This document shows, one piece after another, positions 23,222 to 34,363 of a stretch of DNA of 64,000 nucleotides. The DNA is from Floccularia luteovirens. Its lineage: Eukaryota > Basidiomycota > Agaricomycetes > Agaricales > Squamanitaceae. The stretch covers positions 1,860,001 to 1,924,000 of the forward strand of contig VSJF01000005.1 of the NCBI GenBank assembly GCA_009739215.1, given 5' to 3'. A program made the translations under genes and the position numbers. Position 1 is the first letter of the stretch; every line of letters begins with the position of its first letter. The notes under the pieces were generated by a model, which worked only from the letters and a program-made list of their open reading frames with translations, made no database searches and had not been told where the DNA came from.

Positions 23222-23837
23222 TAGGTGTCTACGACCAAACCCACAAAAGCAAGTGTCCTGTGTACAAGGCAAGCAATGGAGATATACCATCCTGTGTTTA
23301 AGCATGATATTGTTGTAAATCCTGTAACAGTATTAAGTAGTGAGATTTCATTTAAATTGATTGTTTCTGAAGAGAGGATACGTCTGCCAGTTGAGTATAG
23401 TTTAGGGAGGAGCCATATAAGTTCACTATCTCTGCTCATCCAATTGAAATTGTTATGCCTAGCCTTTGCGGTTTCGCAGATTCCGGGGCAAATATTGATC
23501 GTGCCTGAGCAAACGCGAGCCAACCTTTCTTCGAACCACGAATAATATTATGCCAATTCCATTGATTATTGACATTTATCCCGCTGTACAAATCTTCACC
23601 TTCACTGCCAAACGTCGTAACAGTATCCAGCACAAATTACGGTACATGAACCAATCCTAAACTGACCACTGTGGTTTGATGATGGCGTTATTTCGCCCGA
23701 CTTTTCAGTGAGTCAACCCTGTTTTCTCAAGAAGCACCTGACCAAATGACTGGAAGAACGTTTAAAAAGCGGAGGAACATAGGATCTCAGCATTCTTCAC
23801 CCACTTTCTGGTCTTCAAGAAATCAAATACCGCCAGG
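23222..23837. other. Spacer between oxygenase copies 1 and 2
   Basis: No intact gene. Open frames on the minus strand (about 23,140-23,630) have fairly natural composition but no splice-consistent model or recognised motif. A TTTAAAAAGCGGAGG element at about 23,762 lies about 75 bp before copy 2. Confidence 0.4.
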
Positions 23838-25458
23838 ATGACTAGCAACCTTCCAGATATTCCGTCATACATCCCGGCCCCAACTACTAATGTGGATTGT
23901 ACGTTGCAAACATTGGACTTTGTCACCTTCCAACTTAGCGTGTCATGTCTAGTACCTTATGCGGATCTTGCGGTCATCGATTTAGCTAAAGCCAATACCC
24001 TGGAAGGACGTTTGGAACTGTCTAAGCAAGTTTGTGATGCTATGCAGGAACACGGGTTTTTCTATGTGATCAACCACGGATATACGGAGTCTCAGGTGAC
24101 TATAGTTGTAAACGAGTGCTATTATACGTGTCTGACGTTTCCATAGTCTAAACGCATATTCGACATTGCTGACACTCCTTTTTCTCGCGTAAGCGATGAA
24201 GAAAAACAAGTATATGCGGGAACAATGAAGAAAACGGGCTCATACCAAGGTTATAAACTTCGGCAGTATTGGGTAGGCTAATAACATTTGATGATTCTCA
24301 TGATCGCAAAGTAAACATATTAAAGCATATAGAAGGTGGAGTTCATGACCAGTTGGAAAATTACAACAGTACGTATTTTTTGCAACCACTTCACCTCAAA
24401 TATTGATAATATTATACATTACTCAAGTCAACAGAGACATCACCAAACGTGAACACCCCGAGCCTCTCCGTCCCTTCTTACCAGAAATCGAAGCCTTCGG
24501 AAAACACAATTACTTTAATGTGCTACATCTTATTTTAAGGTTATAATTCGGTCACGTATCTTGTATGATATTCTAACAATGTGCAAAGACTTCTGGCACT
24601 TGGAATGGAACTCCCAGAAGAGACGTTTGTTGATAAACATGGATATTCTGCGGCCGGGGAAACATATAGTGAATAGTTCGCTTTCTAGGGTTGCAAGTTT
24701 ACTATTAACCCAATTTTATGCTAGTTCGTTTCATGAAATAGTATGCTCCGTCGAATTTGTTGATTTTGGTTCATGAATTCTCATTGCGAGCCCAGCTACC
24801 CCCGATCTGAAGAGGAGGAAGCTAAGACAAAAAACGTTTGGCTAAAAGGACACACAGGTTGTTATTTTTTTTAAATTTGCTGGTGTATCTCTTTCTGATA
24901 AGTTTAGACTTTGGCACTGTGACCATTCTCTACAGTCAACCTGTCGCCGCACTGCAAATCCTGGCGAAGAACGGAACTTGGAAATGGATAAAACACATTG
25001 AAAATGCTCTAGTGTGTTCTGTCCTTATCGCACATTCAATCTAATAGGGACCTTTTACTGGTTAGGTGATCAACGTTGGGGATGCCATGGAGTTCTTGTC
25101 CGGAGGATTCTACCGGGCAACTATACATAGGTATCCACCCTTTAGGATCTCCAAAGAAACTGACTAATCTCCTTTTAGAGTGGTTCAACCACCTGAGGAC
25201 CAACAGAAATACGCACGACTCGGTGTTTTTTACTTTGGTATGAGTGACGACAACGTAAAGTTGATGCCACTTGCGGAGAGTCCCGTTCTCCAGAGGGTTG
25301 GTATCATTCGAAGGTTCGAGGATAAGGACGCACCTACAATGGAAGTATGGAGGAAAGGAAGAACAACGGCCTATGGCCAATCAGAATTGAAGCAGACAGA
25401 AGAAAATGGTATTGAGGAAGAAGTTATCAACGGAGTGGTGGTCAAACACTACAATTGA
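23838..25458 (+). CDS. 2-oxoglutarate/Fe(II) oxygenase, array copy 2
   Basis: Eleven exons, all with GT..AG introns, rebuild an intact dioxygenase of roughly 360 residues. Exon 1 is short (TSNLPDIPSYIPAPTTN). Exon 2 holds PYADLAVIDLAKANT and HGFFYVINHGYT. Exons 8-9 carry the HTD iron ligands (LKGHT/DFGTVTILYSQPV), and exon 10 the distal His (ATIHR). The C terminus ends VINGVVVKHYN. A 16-nt exon at 24,725-24,740 encodes only IRFMKY across its junctions. Family members catalyse hydroxylation, desaturation or ring closure in fungal secondary metabolism, but no substrate can be read here. This is the clearest copy and a reference for the array. Confidence 0.85.
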
Positions 25459-25975
25459 ATGAGTATGCGTGAGGTGCGAAAATGACGTCCCACGACTAAA
25501 CATACAACTGATATATGTATTCTGAAAAGCAGGCTGTACCTTTCGTGAATCATGTATCATTTGCACATAATCTCGAAGAAATATAAGCAGATCTCCCATT
25601 ACTTGTTGGTGGCTAAACCTCCGGCTCCAAGTGGCAATGATACATGCTTTGTAACCTGTTCTCTCCCCATTATGCTTCGACCGGCTGTTAGGTTTTTCCA
25701 GGTTTCGAAGGGATTCTTGCTCTATTTCAGTTGATCAACCATGCTACTTTTTTTTGATTTTTTCCTTGAACCCTTATATCGAAGTTAGACAGCAACATCA
25801 ATCTATGGACTTCTTTGGTTGAGTATGTCGTCACATATGCATTTAGGCGGCACATCACGATATAGCTAACAATACTCCAGGAGCACCTGACCAAGTACGA
25901 AGCATATAAGGAGGGAAACTGGAGATCTTTGAACCTACTTCTCATTATCAACAATTGTCTCCTGCCACAAACAAG
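25459..25975. other. Spacer between oxygenase copies 2 and 3
   Basis: No gene seen. It holds the 3' flank of copy 2 and the promoter of copy 3 (CATATAAGGAGGG at about 25,905, about 70 bp before the ATG). Confidence 0.45.
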
Positions 25976-27611
25976 ATGGGTTTACCTAGCCACCTCCCAG
26001 AAACTCCTTCCTATATCCCCGCTCCCAAAACCGAAGCTGATTGTACGTTCTTGCTTCACTTCTTGGAATAAGGCCCCCTACCCCTTTTCAGTGCCTTATG
26101 CTGACCTTGCCATCATCGATTTGGCTAAAGGGAACACCTTGGAAGGACGTCTAGAATTGTCCAAACAAGTATCCGAAGCCATGCAAAACTATGGATTCTT
26201 TTATGTTATTAATCACGGATATAGTGGCGATCAAGTAAAACCGATTTATTCCTCTTCCGGAATTGTAATCCTTAGTTTCATATCTTAGATTAAACGTATA
26301 TTTGACATAGCTGATATCCCATTTTCTTGTGTAAGCGACGAAGAAAAGAAAGTCTATGAAGGTACAATGAAAAAAACTGGTTCATACCTAGGCTATAAAC
26401 TTCGTCAGTATTGGGTGAGTTATCTATTTTGTCGGCTGTACACTGTTAGTAACCTCGATACCAGCACATTGACGCTGGAGTCCGTGACCAGCTGGAACAT
26501 TATAATTGTGACCCAAGTCATTAAGTACACTCTTAACGATGGCTGACTTTAGCCTTAGTTAACAAGGAAATTTACATGCGTGAACATCCGGAACCTCTCC
26601 GTCCATTCCTTCCAGAAATCGAAGAGTTTGCAAAACACAACCATTTCAATGTGCTCCATCCTATCTTAAGGTGTGTGCAATACCCCATAAATGCTTTGGA
26701 AAATTAAAAAATCCCGCGATAAAGGCTTCTCGCCCTTGGCTTGGAACTTCCAGTGGAAACTTTTGTCAATTGCCACGGATATACTGCGCCTGCAGATTCA
26801 TTTAGTGATTGTCACATTACCATTCCACATTATTATAGTACTAATGATATTGCTGGCCAGTTCGGTTTATGAAATAGTGAGCTCATTTGACCTCTCATTT
26901 TTCGTAATGCCTTAATCACAAGACTTGTAGTTACCCACGGTCTGCAGAAGAAGAAGCAAAAACGAAGAATGTTTGGCTGAAAGGACATAAAGGTTATTTT
27001 TGTCTCATTCCTTTCCATTGAAGTATCTCACAATTGTAGATTTCGGCACTGTGACAATTCTCTACAGTCAGCCAGTAGCTGCACTCCAGATCCTCACTAA
27101 GGATGGGACTTGGAAATGGATAAGACATATAGAAAACGCATTGGTTAGTTATGTTCCCAAATTTCAACTACTTCTCTGAGTCAGCACTACGATACTATCC
27201 CAAGGTTATAAATGTAGGAGAAGCCATGGAATTTTTGTCTGGAGGATATTATAAGGGTACGATTCACAGGTCCGGCTTTTCCGACACGAATCTCACGATA
27301 GACGTATCTGATATACATTTTACTCACACAGAGTGGTTCAACCTCCCAAAGACCAGCAGAACTATACCCGTCTCGGAGCTTTCTACTTTGCTGTAAGTGA
27401 TGATGACGTAAAATTGACCCCTCTTGTCAAGAGTCCTGTTCTTCAACGAGTTGGAATCGAGCGGAAATTCGATGATAAGGATGCGCCTACAATGGAAGCC
27501 TGGCGGAAAGGGAGAGTTTCAGCCTATGGACAGTCAGAGCTCAAACCTTCCGATAAAAAGGGTGTCCAGGAGGAAGTGATCAATGGGGTAGTGGTCAGAC
27601 ACTACAATTGA
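25976..27611 (+). CDS. 2-oxoglutarate/Fe(II) oxygenase, array copy 3
   Basis: Same eleven-exon plan as copies 1 and 2, with all donors GT. Exon 1 begins MGLPSHLPETPSYIPAPK. DIOX_N landmarks are PYADLAIIDLAKGNTLEGR and GFFYVINHGY. Iron ligands are H.D in LKGHK/DFGTVT, where Thr between His and Asp is replaced by Lys, and the distal His in GTIHR. The end is VINGVVVRHYN. The 16-nt exon is at 26,861-26,876. The second exon reads through to a stop in intron sequence when unspliced, so splicing is needed. Intact by inspection. The Lys substitution next to the ligands may tune substrate or product. Confidence 0.85.
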
Positions 27612-28434
27612 ATGGTATGCGGGGTAACAGTAGAAAAATAAGTAAGCGGTGTCAACTGATTTTCATTACCACAGGCCGCTGACCATTTGAAACATAAAAA
27701 TGGGGTGAAACAGACTTCCGTGCATGAGATCTTATGACTTCGTATATATTGAAACTGAGGTTGGAAAAATATAACTGAATTATCGACCCTTCACAAATTT
27801 CGGTCACTAAAAATCGTCAAGAAATTCTATCGGATTTAACACTTTTCTGCGGTGATATGTTCCCTAATGCTGGTAAAAATCTTGCTTGCTTGCTTCGCGA
27901 AATTCCGAGGCTTAATAGCTGGGTACGTCCAAATATTATGCGCTCTCGCCTGACCTTCGCGAAACTTGTACTTCTTCGCCATTCAGTACAGTTGTCAACT
28001 TCTTCATACTCCAAATTTCCACAGCTGTCATATTTCATTTCCGTCATCGTGTATACCGTGTCTTTCAGCGATGGTTCTTAACCAATGAGATAACTTAAGT
28101 TGGTTTTTTTTTTGCTATCTTGGAACTAACTAGCTGATCCACATCCCCCCAGCGCTTTGAATAGATGAGAGAAAGGAATAATATCATTATAGCCCGATCA
28201 AAATCCACCTGCTGTTAGAACGCGGAAATGTATATTTATCAAGATCCCGGATTACAAGCGCTTCCCAGACAATTGTCCCAGAGATTTTTACATACAAGCG
28301 TGGTTCTAGAATTCTTTGCGGTCACCCCAAAATCATATAATAATTTGTACGTTTGGCCGATTGTCACTATCAACACATCTCATCTTCTTGACTTCAGCAC
28401 TACTGAAATCGATTCAGACTTTTTCGAAATAACC
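27612..28434. other. Spacer between oxygenase copies 3 and 4
   Basis: No gene supported. Open frames at about 27,817-28,081 are on both strands with no recognisable motif. It contains the promoter of copy 4. Confidence 0.4.
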
Positions 28435-30066
28435 ATGGCTATAAGTTCTGACCAGCAGCACTCACAAGAACCATTAGAGCTTCCTCCAAGATATAATTTA
28501 CCTGCACCATCTAAGGAAATTTGTGAGTGAACTTGGTTGTGAACGGGGCTATATGTTACTAAAGTTTTTGAAACGCACAGTGGACTATGCTGACTTGGCA
28601 ATTGTCGACTTGTCTGAAGCTAGGACTACTGAAGGCCGCGCGAGGCTAGCCGTACAAATCCGTAAAGCTATGACCACTCAAGGTTTTTTTTACGCGATAA
28701 ATCATGGTTATACCCAAGAACAGGTCTTTATTTTGTGTCCTGATTATACGCCAATGTCCGTCCTGATGGGGTAACAGACTAATCATATATTCAGCCTTGC
28801 TAACATAACTTTCGATGGTGTAACTCCTGAAGAAAAGGCTCAGTATGAAGGCCAGTCTGACCTGGCTTATGAAGGCTATAAACCGAAGCAAACATGGGTA
28901 AGTTGCTATTCCTTGCAACAACCATTATCATCCGTTTTATATGTGTATTCCTGTCAGCTACTCGAAAATGGGATTCGGGATCAAATTGAACATTATAACA
29001 GTGAATCATCTATTTATAGTGTGTCATGGTCATTCGTAATTGGTTAATATTATCTGCAGTCAACAAAGACTGGAACAAACGTGGTCACCCCAAAGCCTTA
29101 CGACCATATCTTCCATTGATAGACAAGTTCATCGAGCATAACTATGTCAATATCCTTCATCCGATCTTGAGGTGAGTGGAAATGTGCAAAAAAAATCCAT
29201 AATGTACCACTTGATATGTTTCTCGATTCCTAGATCCCTTGCAGTTGGAATGGAGCTACCAGAAGACACTTTTGTGAAGCAACATGACATGAACATACAT
29301 GGACATACATCGGGTATGTGTGTATTTTTATCTTCCAAATGCAATCAGACCCACGACATGTACCATGAATAGCCCGATTCATGAAATAGTACGTCTCAAA
29401 TTGATATATGCTATAAATCATAGCTCAGCCTAGGAACAGCTATCCTCGAAGTGATGAAGAGGAAGCCAAGACCAGGAATGTATGGCTCAAGGGTCATACG
29501 GGTAAGCGATTGGTGATTTTGCACATGGCATCAATTAAAATAATAATGATATGCAGATTTTGGGTCTGTGACTGTTCTGTGGTCGCAACCCGTTGGAGGA
29601 CTACAAATATTATCACCTGACGGAAAATGGAGATGGGTGCGACATATCGATAACGCAGTCGTAAGTAATTCAGAACATATTGACGATCAACAGTTTTCAT
29701 ACAAAGGAAACAGGTTATAAATTCAGGTGATGCACTACAATTCCTATGTGGTGGCTATTACCCTCCGACTAGACACCGCGTTATTCAGCCACCTGCTGAC
29801 CAGAACAACATGCCACGATTGGGAGTATTTTTCTTCAGCATGCCAAATGACAATGTGAAATTAGTGTCCCACGAAAGTCCTGTGTTAGCGCAGGGAAGCG
29901 ATAAACAACCCTTATACTAGCAAGAAAGTAGCAGATGCGTTGACAATGGAGGAGTGGAGGAAGGCACGGACCAAAACGTATGGGAAGATTGAGTTGAAGA
30001 TTGGAACGGAAAGCAGGTGTGGAAGAAGAGATTGTTGGTGGTATTGTGGTTAAGCATTACAACTGA
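28435..30066 (+). pseudogene. 2-oxoglutarate/Fe(II) oxygenase, array copy 4, frameshifted near the end
   Basis: This is the most diverged array member (DYADLAIVDLSEARTTEGR, FFYAINHGYTQEQ, LKGHT/DFGSVTVLWSQPV). Splice sites and iron ligands H.D..H are kept, including the 16-nt exon at 29,373-29,388. In the last exon the frame that reads MPNDNVKLVSHESPVL runs into TAG at 29,918-29,920. A one-base shift restores VADALTMEEWRKARTKTYGK, and a second shift near 30,010-30,020 restores GVEEEIVGGIVVKHYN with TGA at 30,064-30,066. Two lesions in one exon argue for a recent pseudogene or an assembly error in that exon. The iron site is upstream of both, so a truncated product could still fold in part. 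Confidence 0.7.
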
Positions 30067-30232
30067 GAAAGTCTTGCAATGTAATTTTGTAAAATATGTA
30101 TTTAAAAAAAGGCCTATATACTGCCCTCTTATTTGATGTTGAAACATTACATGTGGGACCAAGATGATGAGCTCGAATACTCTGTGTTAAGATACAATAT
30201 GATAATATACACAATAACTGCGTGCCAAATGA

Positions 30233-32257
30233 TTAGCTTCCCAGATTAACCAGGTAATCAAACAGTTTCTTGAATGGCCCAAGATCTGAGGCAAACAAGG
30301 ATTTCTTGCCAACGACAACACTACCCTGGAACGGTAGTCCATACAATTCAATATCTCCTGTGGAATTTCCTGGACCGATAACAGGGACACCATGCACATT
30401 GGCAGTTACAGCTGCTGAGCCAAGAATACCTGCGACTGCTCCTCCAGAGCCGAAAATAACCTGTTGATAATTACCAAATTAATCACTATCTTATAACACG
30501 CTATAGTTATGAATCAATACCTTGCCAATAAAATCCGTAAATTCCTTCTGTCTCCCTGGAAGAACTTCCAAAGGGACATCAACAACCTTGGCTTTGACGA
30601 CGTACGTCGAGCCATCGCCGTCCTCTGCTGCTACGGGAACACTAACAGATGGTAGCCAATCAGAAGGGCGGAGGTGACCAAATGCACGTTCGGGGAGGGG
30701 GTCAGGGAGAGGAGTAGTTGGAGGGTCGCCAAGTGGCTTCGTTGATTGTAGGACTTCACCATCGAAAACTAGCACATCTGGATATACACGATACACATCG
30801 ACATCAACTTTCATACCTCTCGGCAAGACGACGCGTGCGACAACAGTTCCACTTGCTAGGAAAGCTCCAGCGGAAGGTCTAATCTTCATATTGTGAATTG
30901 TGATATAACGCAAGAGTTGTGGGGGAGAAGTTGGTGCAGGAAATTTGGTTGCAAGTGTTAGACCGGAAAGCAAGGGTGACGTGATCAGAATGGGATTGGA
31001 TTCCCCAGAAAGGTATTTGGAGACAAATTGAGAAAGTAAAGGGAATGAAGACTTGCTCAACGGTAGGACAGTTCCAGTAATAAAGAGAGTAATGTTTGGA
31101 TGCGTTAGTGTAAATGGGTCTGTATAAACGGAGGCGACGGGAAGTGATGGTGTGCAGGAATGGTTCGAGGGACATGGAAGAGAAACAATGAACGGCAAGG
31201 ATGGAGATGTCATGTTAAACGATTCTGGTGCTGGATCAATTGCTGTTGCTTGTGCATGCAGGGTAAGATTTTTGGAGTCGGTTGATATATTGAATGATTG
31301 TAGTGTAATCAGGCTGGATAAAGATGGCAGGGGTACGCTACGTCCGGGTGGTGGTAGCCCAGGGATCAAAGGAACTGGGTTTCTTGTCAGTATTTCATAT
31401 TTTGGAAACTAAATGTACTCACATTTCATGCGCAAGGACGTTCGTATGTTTGATAGTTTTCCATGAAACCTATTCCGCCATGTATATCTGTCTAGGTAGC
31501 CTCCACGAACTATTGCTTGACCAACATCAGCACGAACTGCGAATGATCCCTGACGCCATGAGTTCCTCAAGAAGTGTAATAGCACCGTGGAATTAGAAGT
31601 TGGTTTGAGGTAAACCGGAGTGGATACTTTTGTCAACCAAGACAGGTCTTGTGGTGGAGGGTTGACAGTGAGTGGAACTTCAATAGGCGGAAGGCTAATT
31701 GTGACGAGGATGGTCTTTATGTCGTCTTCTGGCATAATGGTAATAGTGCTTAAATTGACAGAGACAGTATCCAGGGTACGAATGCTCCAGCCTCCGATAG
31801 TTTTCCAGATGTGTCGAAAGAACCCATCATCCTGCTCCTCGTCGACGCCTATTGCAGCTCCCGCATCCATACCAATCCTCCCGTTGACGTTGAGCCATAC
31901 CCCACCCTCAGAAGTGATGTTCAGGACGTCAATGCTATCAGGTCCCCGGAATGTAAGGTCTTTGTTCAAGATGTCATCTGGTGTTAGACCAGATGCTCGT
32001 GCTGCGTATGACCAGGCGAGGATTGCAAACAACGCAATGGTAACGATACATAACAAAAGCGAAATAAGGAAAACGGACATAAGTTTTTTCCATATGTTCT
32101 GTCTAGCATGTGCCTGTGGTGCTGCTGATTCAGTGAGGTGATACGATTGCGCAGCGCCGCTCAGCAACGGAGTTTGTTCTGTCGGATCTGCTAAAGCTCG
32201 TCGCTTCCCTTTATCAATATGGTCATTGCTTTCGATATCAAGTTCGTTTGTGTTCAT
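30233..32257 (-). CDS. Tag1-like single-pass membrane protein
   Basis: Three exons (introns at 31,375-31,422 and about 30,455-30,520) encode about 650 residues. The N-terminal cytosolic tail holds an EQTPLLSG motif typical of endosomal/vacuolar sorting, then one strong membrane segment (SVFLISLLLCIVTIALFAIL). The remainder is a lumenal chain rich in beta strands, ending NLGS. The layout fits fungal Tag1 (long listed as a pre-rRNA processing protein), a vacuolar-membrane factor in yeast that helps end autophagy. ATG at 32,255-32,257; an earlier in-frame TTG is ignored. Name by architecture and motif, not by a search. Notably ATG1 lies 28 kb away in this window. Confidence 0.55.
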
Positions 32258-32665
32258 GTTTGTGGTCAGAAGTACATGGAAAAGAAAAGAGTTAAACGTC
32301 AAGGTGGAGACCCAGGGCTAGGCTTTGGGCTGTGTAACTTGCTTGTGTTTTGTTGACTAATTACATGAATGTTGTGGCACAAGGTTAGTTATTGAAACCA
32401 ATACATATATAGTTTACACTCTGAAGCTGCAGCATACATTATGATGTTCCGGATATTGCAGGTAATATATTTTTTGGTTAACAAATGTATTGTACAAATA
32501 GGAAGTCACAAACTGTGCAGGACGGATCTAGGAGCACAGTCAGAAAGATACAGCAACGTGATGATTGACACATGCAAAAAAGGAAAAGGAAAATGAATGC
32601 TAGGGGACGAAAAGAGTGGTGAAGATGCCAATGTTGATAATTATTATGCATCATGCAATGAAAAG
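32258..32665. other. Spacer
   Basis: No gene seen. It contains the promoter of the Tag1-like gene and the 3' end of the next minus-strand gene. Confidence 0.5.
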
Positions 32666-33589
32666 TCATAAACCAAAGAATTTTCCAAAGAAACCAGGGC
32701 CTTTCGACCGTTCAAATTGCCCCTCGTCAATAAATTGTATCTTCACCGAGCCATTCCTTGATTCTACATACAGCTCATCACCCTGCCAACCAGACGACTC
32801 TTGATCATTGGAAAGCGCAGCAATATCACCCAAGAAGCATCGCTGTGTGCGATCAGTCTCGCTGAAGACTGTAGTTTGCTGCTGAACCAAATCAGAGAAG
32901 CGCGTGCGCCCATTCTGTGTCTTTATGACCATCGCCCCGTGGAAGGAACGTGGAAGGTGGACATAGATGTTCCCGTTAGAGCCGCGTAATGAAATATCCA
33001 ATGTCGAGCGAGGAAAATCTGTAGTATGCTGAAAACGAACACATTTACTTTGTAGATCAAATAACACAAAGGAGCTACTTACAACTTTCCAAGTAATGCT
33101 ACCATTGGTTGATTGTCCGGACATTGAAATTTTCCTAAGTGTCGTTTTGTCTTTAACCTGTTGAGGGATATTTTGAGGTGCGATGGTAATGTCTGCGTCG
33201 ATTATGCCATTAGAAGTCATCAATGACATATTCCCGCGAGTCTCTTCTGTCTCTCCGGGATTTAATGGAGGTAAAAGGGGAGCAGGAATATGCAGTGACG
33301 GGTCAAGCAGCCACATTCCCCGTAAGACGCCATTTTGGCGGAACAAAGAAACAAAATTTGAGGGTTTGACATTTGGCAATGGGATCACCACAGGTGGGGT
33401 TTCAACAGTAGATGGTTGCCCAGCATGTGGCACAGCGGTATACGTTGGTGGGGGATCATTCTGTGATGCATAAAAATATGGTTGAGTCACTGATAATATA
33501 GGCGCCCTATGAAAGACTCTGACTACCTGTGTCTGAGAGGCTTGATCAGCAGTTTCGGTAGTTTTTAAATCTTGCATGGGGATTATCAT
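32666..33589 (-). CDS. DUF7330-like fungal protein
   Basis: Three exons (introns 33,461-33,526 and 33,029-33,082) encode about 265 residues with a proline-rich, low-complexity N-terminal part (DPPPTYTAVPHAGQP) and a repetitive beta-rich core that alternates segments such as NMSLMTSNGIIDADITI, LDISLRGSNGNIYVHLP and ELYVESRNGSVKIQF. This is the pattern of the basidiomycete DUF7330 family. No signal peptide or membrane span. Function unknown in the family. ATG at 33,587-33,589. It sits in the same orientation as the Tag1-like gene. Confidence 0.6.
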   Translation of the reverse strand: MIIPMQDLKTTETADQASQTQVVRVFHRAPILSVTQPYFYASQNDPPPTYTAVPHAGQPSTVETPPVVIPLPNVKPSNFVSLFRQNGVLRGMWLLDPSLHIPAPLLPPLNPGETEETRGNMSLMTSNGIIDADITIAPQNIPQQVKDKTTLRKISMSGQSTNGSITWKVVSSSFVLFDLQSKCVRFQHTTDFPRSTLDISLRGSNGNIYVHLPRSFHGAMVIKTQNGRTRFSDLVQQQTTVFSETDRTQRCFLGDIAALSNDQESSGWQGDELYVESRNGSVKIQFIDEGQFERSKGPGFFGKFFGL

Positions 33590-34363
33590 CGTGTACAGGT
33601 GGGTGCGAGAACGAATCCAAGCAGTTGGGAATCACAGATGTTATATACCTCGCCACGAAGCGTTAGTTTGCGCAGTCAAAACTTCCAAAGCCCGACTTGC
33701 AATGGCTGCGGATGTTACTATAGCGGGCTATCATAGTCGTGGTAACTGATGGGGGGTAAGCGAGCAGTATGTAAACATCCGGAAAGCCAGAATGCTGGTG
33801 GTGTATCTCCTTGTATATTGTCATCCTGAGTTTGTCAACCACTGCTGCTGCTGCGTCGATGTCACTGGGTTGAGAATATACATTTGATTTTTCTTTCAAT
33901 CAATTTGTTTCTTCCGAACACTTGCATTACTAATCAGAACCAACATACTAACCGCACAGTCGGGGTGATCTCGGTATTACTTCGAGGACACCTTGATGGC
34001 ACATTGTGATCTTAGCTAGCTGCTCCAGTTTGGGAACGATATATCTAAGTCGTATGGCAAATATAACAAAAAGAACTGCGGGTTGCATTTTGTTCAGAGC
34101 GTATGAAAGTGTAATATTTTTTGGACACGAGGAAGAAAAGGTCGCTTGGAAAATTTTGATTGCGCCAATCACCGGTCATGACAGCAATACTCTCAGAGTC
34201 TCTGGACTACCACAACTTCCCATTCTTTACCATCAATGAACATCAGTTCAAGCTTGGATGCCTCGTTTGTGATTGTCGATGAAGATCCAAAGCTAGAAAA
34301 CTCGGTTCTTCACAATGCAAATGTTCGTCCCGAACTAGATTTTTTGAAAATTCGATAATTCTG
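33590..34363. other. Divergent spacer before the GH5 gene
   Basis: No gene seen. It lies between divergent starts (DUF7330-like on the minus strand, GH5_12 on the plus strand) and so carries both promoters. Confidence 0.45.

Noticed and set aside
23140..23633. Minus-strand open frames between oxygenase copies 1 and 2
   Set aside because: No consistent gene model or recognised motif; most of the longest frame overlaps the end of copy 1 on the other strand.
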